Positions 52,480 through 63,144 of a stretch of 64,000 nucleotides of DNA are shown here, piece by piece. Positions within the stretch are counted from its first letter, which is position 1; every line of letters begins with the position of its first letter. The notes beneath the pieces were generated by a model that worked only from the letters and a program-made list of their open reading frames with translations, was not told where the DNA came from and did not search any database. The stretch lies in NCBI RefSeq assembly GCF_031143425.1, contig NC_090439.1, positions 642,073,465 through 642,137,464 on the forward strand. Reading direction: 5' to 3'. The DNA comes from Pleurodeles waltl (lineage: Eukaryota; Chordata; Amphibia; Caudata; Salamandridae). The position numbers were made by a program, and so were the translations under genes.

Positions 52480-55368
52480 CAGTGGCGGTTGGTGAAGTTT
52501 GAGAGTGGTGGGGCTGGGCTTGGCCCGGGGTGGGGGGAGGAAGAGGTTCACATTGTGGGGGGTGAGGAGCATGGCAATTTTTGGGATGCTAGTCACCATT
52601 TCAGTGTTTTCAATTTGGCACCAACCCATTTTTCTAAGTACAATCCACGTTATTTCCACATTATTGTGGGCTACTTAACACTGATCAGCGGATGGGGGCT
52701 AGTGAAGAATCAGCTTTCCTTTGCAATATTACGTGATTACTTTAGTACACCCACTACATGTTATCCTATAGAGTATTATGTGCACTACATTGGTTAGCAT
52801 GGTTTTAAATCACATACTGTATATCATGTTAATTGTACTGTCTGTTTTTACACCAACGCTAAGGTGGTGTTTGGAGAGAATCTGTCTCCCTGGCCACACA
52901 ACATGTTTGCACTAATGGATGAATCCATCACTGCCCCCTAAACATGTTAATGGGCAGTTTCCACATATACCGTGTTTGGCATGTTTTTTCGGCCACAACT
53001 GTGCGCACACTTGGCACCTTGCCGTGCAGGAGTTTTAATGGGTTTGCATGCCCTTTGGGGACTTCTGGCCCAGCGTTCACTATATCAGCTCTGTGGCTGG
53101 TTCAAGGGAGATGCCAGAAAATTGAAACAGCACACACTTCGAACAAAAGCTCTTACTATATGGCACCAAGCAAACAAAGCAAGTCATCACATCCCTTCCC
53201 AAAAGAGCGCTCCTGTTTTAATTGTATCCATTCCCCATTTCCTCCTTCCATTCGCCTGCTGATATCCACCATTTCATTCTGTCATTCATTCATTCTTTCA
53301 TCCATCATTCAGTCTTTCACCATTCTGTCCGAACACCCATACATTTCCAGTCTATCCATTCATCTCAATATGTAGCCATCAAACCTATCCATCCATGCAC
53401 CTATCATTCATCCATCCTTTCACACATCCATCTTTTCAGTCACTCACTCATTCATCCATCCACCCTTTCATCAATCCATCGACCCTACCTTTCACTCATC
53501 CATCCGTTATTTCCCTCATCCATCTATCCACCCTTTAATCCATTTAGCAATCCACCTTCCCTTTCACTCATCCATCCATACTTTCACTCAGCCATCCTTT
53601 CACTCATCCATCCATCATTTTATCTCTCATAATCTTTCCATCCATCCATCCATTATCCACCTATCCATCCACCTTTCACTCACCCAACAATTCACTCTTT
53701 AATCCATCTATCTACCCTCCCTTTCACTCATCTATCCATTTTTTCACTCATCCACCCATCCACCCTTTAATCTATGCATCAACCCACTTTCACTCATGAA
53801 TTCCTTCTTCTACTCATCCATCCTTTCACTCATCTGTGCATTCCTTCGTTCATCCATCTATCCACACTTTCACTCCATCCATCCATTCCATCACTCAACC
53901 ATCCATACCTTCTCTCATCATCCATCCACCCTTTCACTCATCCACCCATCCATACATTTACCCTTTCACCCTCTCTTTCATTCATCCATCCATTTATTCA
54001 TGTATTCATCCATCCACCATTTTATCCATCCATCCACCCATCCACCCTCTCTTTCACTCATCCATCCTTTCTTTACTCACCAATCCATTCTTTTACTCAC
54101 CCATCCTACATCAATCCTTTCACTTATATACCCACCCACCCTTTTACTCACCCATCCATCCACCCTTTCATTCATCCATCCATCAATCCTCCCTTTCACT
54201 CACACATCCATCCATCTGACTTTTCACTCAACCATCCATACTTTCACTCACTCAAGCATCCATAATTTCTCTCATCATCAATCCACACTTTCACTCATCC
54301 ATCCTCCTACCCTTTCACCCTCTCTTTCATTCATCCATCCATCATCCATTCTTGAACTTAATCATCCATTCGCCCTTTTATCCATCCATCCTCTCTTTCA
54401 CTCATCCATCCATTCTTTTACTCATCCATCCTACATCCATCCTTTCACTTTTACCCTCCAACTGTTTACTCACCCATCTATCCACCCTTTCACTCATACA
54501 TCCATCCACCCACCCTTTCACTCACACATCCATCCATTAGCCATCCATCCATTCACTCACACATACACCCATTCACCCTTTCACATTATTTATGACCCCC
54601 AGCTGACATTTTTGTTGCCTCACCTGGTGACATGGAGGGAAGCTTCAAGCTAGGCGAGTCGGGACTGACTAGTTAAAATAAACAGACGCACATGCAATGT
54701 GCAACACCTTGCTCTTTGCTTCACAGTCCCCACGAGTCTGCTTGCTGGCAGTAAATCTAAGGCATACCGGAGCTCAAAAGGCATCCAGCATAAACTGCAG
54801 CGTGTGAAGCAGCACCTCGAGTCTGCGCAGTGTCTTCAAAAGTCCAAGCTCACACACTGCGCACACTCGATTTCGTGGCTTCCTGCTTGTAGTCTCTACC
54901 CCACTCGTCACAGGGTCTGGTACCACCCCACCCTGTGACGAGTTGGAAAAGGGTGTGGTGACAATGGTCTCCTCTCACTGATTGACGTGGAGGTCGAGAG
55001 CTCGAGGGCTTGAATCTGAAACGCCCAGAGCTAACTCTACCTCCACGTCATCAGGGGGTGGAGACTGAACCTTGATGCAGTGTCTTTGCCGAGTTGTGAC
55101 CTCACAGGCCTCAGGGATGTGAGATTGTCAGCCCAGCAAAATTCTCTAGACTTTGTGCCTGCCCAGGAAAGCGTCACTCCACTGTCATCACTGCAAGGAG
55201 TACAGTTCGTAGTGTAGAGCAGCCTTAGAAAGATAATTTAACATGTATATACACTGTGTTCACAAATTGTTTTAAGGAAGCAGTTTCAGCTTTGCTTCCA
55301 TGCATTATTTTTCACCGAGAATGTAAAGGAGGCGGAGCCCCGACGCCCTTGAAGAGAAACCGCCACTG
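52480..55368. mobile_element. hAT-type non-autonomous transposon (2889 bp) carrying a long ATCC repeat
   Basis: Ends CAGTGGCGGTT and (reversed) AACCGCCACTG form an 11-bp inverted repeat. A perfect 8-bp duplication TGTAATAC flanks it (52472-52479 and 55369-55376). The interior has no transposase: left about 740 bp unique, then 1.4 kb of degenerate CATC/ATCC repeat, then about 780 bp unique. The end sequence and 8-bp duplication are diagnostic of hAT transposition. Confidence 0.9.
53222..54590. repeat. degenerate (ATCC)n/(CACTCATCC)n microsatellite, about 1.4 kb
   Basis: Long runs of CATCCATCCATC are interspersed with CCCTTTCACTCATCC and variants, giving a higher-order pattern of roughly 20-40 bp rather than pure tetranucleotides. 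Open frames across it (up to 285 codons, Ser/His/Pro/Ile-rich) are artefacts of the repeat. Confidence 0.9.
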
Positions 55369-55376
55369 TGTAATAC

Positions 55377-56945
55377 ACACCTTCTCTTCAGTGTTAGTTC
55401 TCAAGTACTCTGCTCTCGTAATGGCTCTGGCATCCCTGTTTAAAGGGTTGTGGACCCACTCCATTATGTTATAAATAACATGACCAATGGGCTGCCAATC
55501 TGCACTAAGGGATGTCTTGTTAAATTGAGACTAAACACGAGGGGTGTTTGAAATTTTCCTAATGTACTTTAGCATAATTATCCATAATTTCAGCAAAATT
55601 ATGTGAAATTCTGTGAAATGCAAAACTGGCATTTTACACTGTACTTCATTGTGAAATGCGTCCTTGAATACATTGTGGACAAGAGAATGCATTTCACAAT
55701 AAATAGTGCAGAAAACAAAAGCGCTGTGAGCAACAGCCCTTTGTGCTCTGTTGTTTGCATTATTCCTTTGCTTTTTGCAGTACGTTTACAGCGAATGGCA
55801 CTTTCATGGTACATTTTTACCACTAACAGTGCTTAGTTAAAGGCGTTATTTTGAAAAGTTCACATAACAGGTAACACACAATTATTAAAAATATGCTAAT
55901 ACAAATTCCAACCTAGCCTATTGAGCACATCTTTCCCCTGTTGCTCCTACAACACAACCTATGCACTTTCCTTCTCCATCAAATGCTCCTGGACATATCT
56001 CTCTTCAAAATCTAGGATGCATTCATAAACATATTAATAATACTCTCTCTCTGTCAGTAGAAAACTGACAGAAACCTCCTTTGTGCCACTAATGGCACCT
56101 TCCCTTGCATCTCCGGCCACGATCACCCTTCCTTTAAATTGCGTAGTGACCATCTTCTCTGACTATACTGTATCTAATTTCTCATTATTGAATTCATCTA
56201 AATGCTTAGAGCCTCATTTAGAGTTTGAAGTGGAGAGTGATGTACATCTGGGTGACACAGTACATTACTCAATTACCCCGGCAGACATCCTGTCCCCCAC
56301 ATTTAGAGATGCCCCGCCAGCCCCACAGATTCTCCTCTTAACGTCTATCCTCAGTTGAATTATTTTTTCTCTTCCTACTTCCCTCCTTCCTCATCTACTC
56401 AATCCCCAGATATTATGATCATGCTACTCCTTCCCTTTACTCTCATCCTCTCTCCTTGTCTCTCTGAGCCTACAGTCTGTTCTCCTCATCCCTCATGTAT
56501 TTCCTCTCAATTTACTAAGGGTGTTCCTACTCCTCTCTTGCTCAACGCACCGCTCATCTTTTTTCATTCTGTTGTTCCTTTCTCACTCTCCCCCATACTG
56601 CCCTCCTTTCTTACCAGCTTCCTCTTGCAAGCTGTTATCTATATCTTGCTCACCTTTCTGAGCTAGGAATATCAATAGTAAAACCCCCTCTTTCTCCAAT
56701 TATACACAGAATAATCTCAGTTCTAATTTTTTGCACCAGAAACTACCTGCCCTCTCCTCCCTTTCTTTCCCCAACCTCTCCTCTCTATTTTCTGCCAAAA
56801 CATACCACCCCTATGGCTGAAACAGTATTGTTTCCCACCCGCTCTAAGCAGGTGGTAACTTTTTGCAGATTTGGGCTCGTTCTATACCCTGCACACCCGC
56901 TCCGCGGGGAAAAGGTATAATTGTAGACCCCTTATCTCACGAAGG
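55377..56945. other. no gene seen
   Basis: AT-rich, then CT-rich, unassigned DNA. A self-complementary stretch around 55603-55836 gives mirror open frames on both strands. The 56083-56358 frame has no domain. Confidence 0.3.
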
Positions 56946-56966
56946 GATGTTGTGCAGTATTGTTAA

Positions 56967-57200
56967 ATTATCCAGTATTAGATTTTTCATAGATTTACAT
57001 GCTTGCATCATTCCCTGTCATCAAAATGGGAATCCCACTGTACCATAAAATAGCAGTATATATCATCACTATAGGCCTTAATGGCAATGGACCATCTATT
57101 TAACTACATATCCACATTCGTTTGTAAAATGGACCAAACTTGAATTAGACCAATCAGGAAAAAGCACCCTCTAGAACACTCCCCAGAGAAGCAGTTTCCC
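56967..57200 (+). repeat. left inverted terminal repeat of the DIRS
   Basis: It matches the reverse complement of about 61100-61313 over nearly its whole length with scattered differences. The outermost bases seen at the right end (TTACAGGTAAGTACCTCATTT) are not clear here, so the left tip may be eroded. Confidence 0.75.
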
Positions 57201-57293
57201 TCTGATTTTCTTTTCTACCGCATGTCGTGTGAAGGGAGTCTCCCTGAGCTCTGCTCAGTTTTGCCTTTGCTTCAAACAGGAATTCCTATAACT

Positions 57294-57608
57294 ATGTCTG
57301 ATATTTCCAAAGAAAGACTCTTCAGATCTTGCAAGCCCTGTGGAAAAAAGTGGCTAAATGTGGATGATCCACAAAGAAATAGCTTTTACAGCCTTTACCC
57401 TAATCACCAAGAAAAGGACTGTAGGGAATGTAGAACCTTTTTTTCAAAGACTCTTAAAGATAAAGAGGGGAGATCACTAATCTGGCTGCAGAATGCCAAG
57501 ACCCAAAAAAATCTACTTCTGAGGAGGAAAGTGACACTTCTAAAAGGTCACAAAAAAGGGCACGATCCTCTGACCAAGGGACATCTGAGGAGGGTGGAAA
57601 GGCCCTAA
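57294..57608 (+). pseudogene. DIRS gag-like ORF1, truncated
   Basis: The frame opens at 57222. The likely start is the ATG at 57294 (MSDISKERLF). It has spaced cysteine pairs (CKPCGKK near residue 11 and DCRECRTF near residue 40) resembling the zinc-like region of DIRS ORF1. A basic stretch follows, and a stop comes after 104 codons. The next 330 bp keep low-complexity TCGACGA-rich sequence without a frame, so the end of ORF1 and the start of pol appear deleted or scrambled. Confidence 0.55.
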
Positions 57609-58002
57609 AGAAAAATCACAGACACTCTGCATAAAGAGAAAAAAATAATCTCGTCAGAAAAGGTCTCCTCTCAGCCCACACCCCCTTCCCTGAAATCTAG
57701 AGAGATTTTAAAGACCACAAAATCACAGTTGATGGCAGCTTCACCGTCGATGGCAACAACAGCAATGGTAAGCACAGTATCTTTTACCAGGCCTTAGTCG
57801 ACGGGAACGATAATGACGATGACTGTCAGCACACCCATTCTGTTGACGAGAATTCACCCTTCATCAACAAGGCTGTCGACGACAAGACCTTCATTGACGA
57901 CTACACTGCCAACTAGACCATTGTCAACAACTACCCCGCCTACAATACCGCCGCCGACAATAACTTAATATCCTGCAATTCCTCATCCGCGGAGCCTTTA
58001 AG

Positions 58003-59057
58003 ATGACTCTCGATTTGCAGGATGCATATTTTCACATCCCCATACATCCCAAACACAGGAAATATCTTCGCTTTTCTGTAGCTGATACCCCTTATCAATT
58101 CAAGGTGCTTCCATTTGGGCTCAAATTGGCAACTCAAATATTCACCAAGTCCCTAGCATATGTAGCAGCTGCTCTAAGAACCCAAGGTCACCAAGTTTTT
58201 CCCTACTTGGACGACTGTCTGCTAAAAGCCCCAACAATGTCACAGGCTGCCAAAACCACTCAAGCCTGTCTCAGCCTATTTCACAAGCTGGGTTTCACAG
58301 TCAATTTCCAAAAATCAGTAATTATTCCAAGTCAGGCTACAATATTCCTGGGTGCTCTTCTAGATACCATAAACAACAAGGCACATTTATCTCAGGACAG
58401 ACAAACCAAGCTAAAAGCTCTAGCAGTCAGACTGTCAAAAAGAAAGTCCTCTTTGGTTCACCTCTACAAATCATTGCAGGGCATGATGTCTTCTTCAATC
58501 AGTCTGGTACCTCTTGCACGTGTCAAGATGAGACCATTGCAAGAAGAATTGCAAAAACAGTGGATTCAGACAGAAGGATCATTCAACAATATCATGACTA
58601 TTACCCGAGCTATGAAGAAAGCTCTGGTATGGTGGTCCCAAATTTCTATTTTTTCATGAGGCCTCACGTTTCTACCTCAAATCCCCAAGTTCGTCATAAC
58701 AACAGATGCTTCCCTACACAGCTGGGGCGGCCACCTGCAAGACTTGCAGATCAGGGGCACTGGTCAACGCAACAGAAAACATGGCATATCAACGGGTTAG
58801 AATTGAAGACCATATTCCTCACTCTGCAGGCTTTTTTGCTGAGAGTAGCAGGTGCCTCGGTGCTAGTTGGGACAGAAAATACGACCAGCATGCATTATGT
58901 CAACAAACAGAGAGGACCACTGTCTCTAACGCTCTCCCTTGAGCTCTGGAACTGGCTCACTGTTCACCACATATCGCTAAAGGCAGAGCATATGTCTGGC
59001 TTACCAAACACTTTAGTAGACACGATCAGCAGGACAAAGGGCAGCTGTTACGAGTAG
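58003..59057 (+). pseudogene. DIRS reverse transcriptase and RNase H, broken
   Basis: The frame 58003-58659 begins inside the palm: MTLDLQDAYFHIPIHP (first catalytic Asp), then FKVLPFGLKLATQIF, then the intact box FPYLDDCLL (about 58203). A FLGALLDT block and helical connection follow. A stop at 58657 is followed in phase by FVITTDASLHSWGGHLQ, the RNase H entry. A frameshift then leads to WHINGLELKTIFLTLQAF, VNKQRGPLS and the closing AEHMSGLPNTLVDTISR (about 59020). All catalytic Asp seen are kept, but the N-terminal third of reverse transcriptase is missing. Confidence 0.85.
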
Positions 59058-59460
59058 CACCTTTATCAAGAGCAGACAATCAAAATATTCTCACAATGGG
59101 GCAGGCTATCATTAGAACTATTTGCAACAAACAAGAACACCAAATGCCAATTCTATGGCACCAGGTACCCGCTCCCAGGATCTTTTGATGAGATGGTCAG
59201 GGATTTATGCCTACGCTTTCCCCCTATCCCTCCCATACCAACGGTTCTCAGAAAAATGAAAAGGGAAAATTGTCACCTGATCCTCGTTGCTCCCAGATGG
59301 CCCAGGCAACACTGGTATACAGAACTGCTTTTGATGTTGGAATACAAACCAATTCATCTGCCACCATTTCCAACTTTTCTAACCAGGGACAAGGGGCAGA
59401 TACTCCATCCAGACCCAACATCTCTTCACTTGTGTGCATGGCTCTGAGTTCAATGAATTC
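59058..59460 (+). pseudogene. DIRS pol linker between RNase H and recombinase
   Basis: It continues with a LSLELFATNKNTKCQFYGTR segment (about 59110), the DIRS DLFAS-like block, then VRDLCLRFPPIPPIP and LILVAPRWPRQHWYTELL (about 59280), the typical Ala-Pro-x-Trp-Pro-x-x-x-Trp-(Y/F) motif. It is cut by the MITE at 59473. A frame change lies near 59130-59190. Confidence 0.75.
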
Positions 59461-59472
59461 AAGGGTTTAGAC

Positions 59473-59636
59473 CAGGGTTCTGCAAAGTCGGTCCTGGAGA
59501 GCCGGGTCCATGTCAGATTTTTAGCATATCCACATTTAGAAAAATGTAGATTTTTTAAACATCTTTTTTCTAAATGTGGATATGCTAAAAATCTGGCATG
59601 GACCTGGCTCTCCAGGACCTACTTTGCAGAACCCTG
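59473..59636. mobile_element. hAT-type hairpin MITE (164 bp) inserted in the DIRS
   Basis: The element is almost one inverted repeat: CAGGGTTCTGCAAAG...CTTTGCAGAACCCTG with arms of about 75 bp and a short spacer near 59555. A perfect 8-bp duplication GTTTAGAC flanks it (59465-59472 and 59637-59644). The direct duplication of DIRS bases shows it landed after the DIRS. Confidence 0.92.
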
Positions 59637-59644
59637 GTTTAGAC

Positions 59645-60636
59645 CTTCCTCAAGAATGCTGGGATATACCTTCCAAAGCAAGAGATTATTCCACCATCAA
59701 AACATATAAGTTTAAATGGAAAAGATTCTGAATGTGGTGTCAACAATGTAACCCCTATCCTTTAAAAATATCTTTGGAGCAGTTCTTGCTGTATCTATTA
59801 CCTTTGGCAAAATCTGGATTAACGTATGCATCAGTCAAGGTCCACCTTGCAGCAATATTGAGATACAGAAGGTCATCTTATTCTCCATCCCTTTGGTCTG
59901 AGAGACAAATCGAACAATTTATGAAAGGATTATTCAGGGCTTTCCCTCCCGTCAGACTCCCATTACCGGAATGGCTTAGTTAATAAAATCACCCTTTTAG
60001 CCCATTCACAAAGCTGACTTAAAATTTCTAACATGGAAGATGGCTTACTATTAGCGCTCACTTCTGCAAGGAAAGTTAGAAAGATTCAAGCCTTTACAAC
60101 ACAAGAGTCATACTTGCATTTTACGGATGACTATGTCCTCTTAAGAACAAATCCCCAATTTATTCTGAAGGTGCCAACTAATTTCCATCTGAATGAACCA
60201 ATCTTTCTTCGCACCTTCTTCCCCAATCCGCCTACCCCAGCTGACAATTGTTTCACATTCTGGATCTCAAGAGATGTATTAAATTCTATTTGCATCATAC
60301 AACGGACATACACAAATCTGATCAACTGTTTGTGTCATATAACCAATAATGTCAACAGTATGCAGTTACTAAGACCACCATCCCAAGATAGATTTCCACA
60401 AAAATCTAATATTGTCAGACAAAGGAGGGTAAACCACTAACAGTCAAAGCCAAAGCACACTCAATGAGAGTGGTATCCACCTCAGCTGCTCTGTTTGCAG
60501 GTGTGCCATTAGAGAAGATTTACCATGCCGCATCATGGAAGAATACCCACTTTTATGCAGCATTACTGTCTGCAGTCAGCACTCAGAGAGGAGGCAGCCG
60601 TAGGACAAGTGGTGTTAAGACATTTGTTCCAGTAAG
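59645..60636 (+). pseudogene. DIRS tyrosine recombinase, frame-shifted
   Basis: The N-terminal SAM-like part reads YTFQ near the junction, then LPLAKSGLTYASVKVHLAAI and RYRRSS with IEQFMKGLFRAFPP at about 59780-59950. The catalytic core starts at 60033: LLLALTSARKVRKIQAF holds the conserved Arg. The His-x-x-Arg motif is AHSMRVVSTSAALF (about 60458-60500), then VPLEKIYHAASW. After it a one-base shift moves the end into the next frame, where FMQHYCLQSALREEA contains the probable nucleophile Tyr (codon 60564-60566) and a stop at about 60634. A stop also lies near 59983. The enzyme would recombine circular DNA into the genome. Confidence 0.8.
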
Positions 60637-60717
60637 GTGAGCCTCTATTTAAGGGGAGATTTCTTTACAAATTAACTATGTTCATTTATTACATGGTGTT
60701 ATTTGTATAACTCTTGT

Positions 60718-60838
<121 letters not shown>

Positions 60839-60918
60839 TATATTGCATTGTTATGTCCCACCAACCCGAAAATATTGTTTTATGACACAATGTTGAAATA
60901 CTGCTTGATCTTCTAATT

Positions 60919-61022
60919 CAAGCATGTGAATCTATGAAAGATCCAATACTGGATAAGAAAATGAGTTACTTACCTGTAACTGCAGTTATCCAGTATTGGT
61001 ATCTTTCATAGATTCACATGTG
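60919..61022. repeat. DIRS internal complementary region
   Basis: The segment holds AATTCAAGCATGTGAATCTA...GATCCAATACTGGATA and then its own near reverse complement TTATCCAGTATTGGTATC...TAGATTCACATG, separated by ATGAGTTACTTACCTGTAACTGC. Each half matches the outer tip of one terminal repeat. DIRS elements use this region as the template that restores their ends during circle formation. Confidence 0.85.
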
Positions 61023-61039
61023 ACCCACCCCCCTCCCCT

Positions 61040-61345
61040 AAGAGGCTCCCCTCATAACTTATATTCAAATACTTCACGTGTGCTTGAAAATGTACAGGAA
61101 ACTGCCTATCTGGGGAGTGTTCTAGAGGGTGCTGTTGCCTGATTGACATAGTTCAAGTTTGGTTCCTTTTACAAATGAATGTGGATAAGTAGTTAAATAG
61201 ATGGCCTATGGTAATAATGTATACTGCTGTTTTATGGTACTGTGGGACTCCCACTTCGATGGCGGGGAAAGATTCAAGCATGTGAATCTATGAAAGATGC
61301 AAATACTGGATAACTGCAGTTACAGGTAAGTACCTCATTTTCTTC
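61040..61345 (-). repeat. right inverted terminal repeat of the DIRS
   Basis: It is the reverse complement of the left repeat and extends past it by about 30 bases (TAACTGCAGTTACAGGTAAG and following, 61312-61345). Those bases match the central part of the internal complementary region, so this end looks complete. Confidence 0.8.
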
Positions 61346-63144
61346 CATTACAGTAAAACATGGAAATAATGGAGAGTTGAGAATGAGGCCCTCCATCCTT
61401 TGCTCGATAATGTCTTTGGTTGTTGGTCCTACTTTTTATTCTCTAATGCCTGTCTTTCCATAATTTAGTAATGGTTACATTTGTTATAAGAAGTGTTAAT
61501 AATCAGTTACCATGTAACACTTTCACTTTATCAAATTCAGTATTACTTTCTTTTTCTTTGAGCTGTAGTCCTACATAGAAATAATCATCTCCTGCATCTG
61601 GGCGATTATTCAAAGAGAGCCAATTTACAAGTCTCTCAGGTTTCAGAAAAATATGTACTTTTTTCCACAAATATATATCTTCTACGTGCCTAATGTATTG
61701 AGTGATAAACAGGGGTCTAATTAACGACAGTACTAGTATTCCACCACCACGTCTCCTTGTTTCTTCTGTATAATTGTCCGAGGATTCCTCACTTGTCATA
61801 TGCTGTTAATATGTGTCTACACCCAACTTTAAGCCTTGATCAAAGCAAAGATTTCTGAACTTCATTCAAGCCTCCCGTAGCAGAAAGACTTGAAAATATC
61901 TGGCAATTCTCATTTCCACTGCAATTTTGAAATGCACTCACCCAATCAATTGCATTTCTTAGTTCTTTGTTATTGTGTACTAATGAATAGTCAATTTCTG
62001 GAGCACCATGTTGCCTCATTCACCTAAAACAAACGCTACACAAGTATATCCCTCCTGGCTACTGTAATAAATCTTCATTTAGCCAACCTAAAAGAGCATT
62101 GTTTATAGGCTAAAGCAGTAACAAGAAACAAGCATTGGAAAAGCCAACAGGTCTCACTTTTCTCGAACGTACATTTAGAAAGGTAATAGGTGTGGCTGTT
62201 TTTTTTTAGGTGAAGTGCTTAGTAATAGTTGAATGACTTTATGTATATTGATCCCACCTAGAAAGAAATGACATATTGAAGCAAGCGTTTGGAATACAAC
62301 ATTATGGAAGCTGGGAATATGGCCTCTTGTTGATCAGAATGCATTTACGAAATTAAACTCAACCTTAAAAAACGTTGTAAAAAGGAGTCAGAAGGTGAAG
62401 CTTTCATTGCAAATGGTGACATTAAAAGGCATTGACGGCAAAATAGATACTTTCGACAAAGGTCAAGTATTTTCAGTGTGGCCGTTAGAAAGGTTATGTG
62501 CAAACAATTTGATACTTTATGAACAAAAATGTTGTAAATCCAACAACGTTATCAAAGTAACAAAATAAAACAAATAAACATTCAAGGGGGAATCGTTTTA
62601 ACCTGCCATAAGGAACAAACAATACATACTTGTTAAACAAAAAGCTATAAACCAGGTGACTAAAATATTATCAAATCAGTAAAGTAAATACATCAACGAA
62701 CATGCACAAGCTACATGTCATGCTGCTTCTTCAGTTTAGCAAAATGATTACTTGAGCACCATCACCATTAACAACACAACTTCGACAATGTTACAATCCA
62801 CAAAATAAATTGGCCCTAATGGCCAGTCCATTCAAGCAATGGCAAATCATGAAATACCCATGAATGCCAACTGCTGAAGTGGGTAGTCTGAAAGCTCCCT
62901 CTCCCTGTACTACTTCTAGCATGCAGATTTTGGATGTATTGGTAACATGAGCTTTTTCAGACTTCTTAGCTGTCTGTAGACCTTGAGAGCCAATGCTTAA
63001 GAAAGCCTAAATGCTGTAATTCCTTCAAAGGGTGTAGACTTACAGAGGCCTAACGTTTTATTTATGACAGTGTGTGTAGACTTACAGAGACCCATTGTTT
63101 TTCTATATGCTGCCCATTCAACACTAAGTAAGAACCACATGGCA
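61346..63144. other. no confirmed gene; open frame at 61503-61800 (-) of unknown nature
   Basis: The minus-strand frame 61799-61503 encodes 98 residues of balanced composition (MTSEESSDNYTEETRRRGGG, then LKPERLVNWLSLNNRPDAGD). It is preceded by TTAACAG and followed by CATG|GTAACT, which could act as splice sites, but the pyrimidine tract is poor and I know no matching family. The rest is AT-rich and featureless; a 15-bp TGTAGACTTACAGAG is directly repeated near 63046 and 63077. Confidence 0.3.

Noticed and set aside
53222..54653. Long + strand open frames of up to 285 codons rich in Ser, His, Pro and Ile
   Set aside because: They are translations of the degenerate ATCC repeat in all three frames and have no independent coding signal.
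56083..56358. Possible small protein on the + strand
   Set aside because: Ser/Pro/Leu-rich composition follows local CT-rich sequence. No family was recognised.
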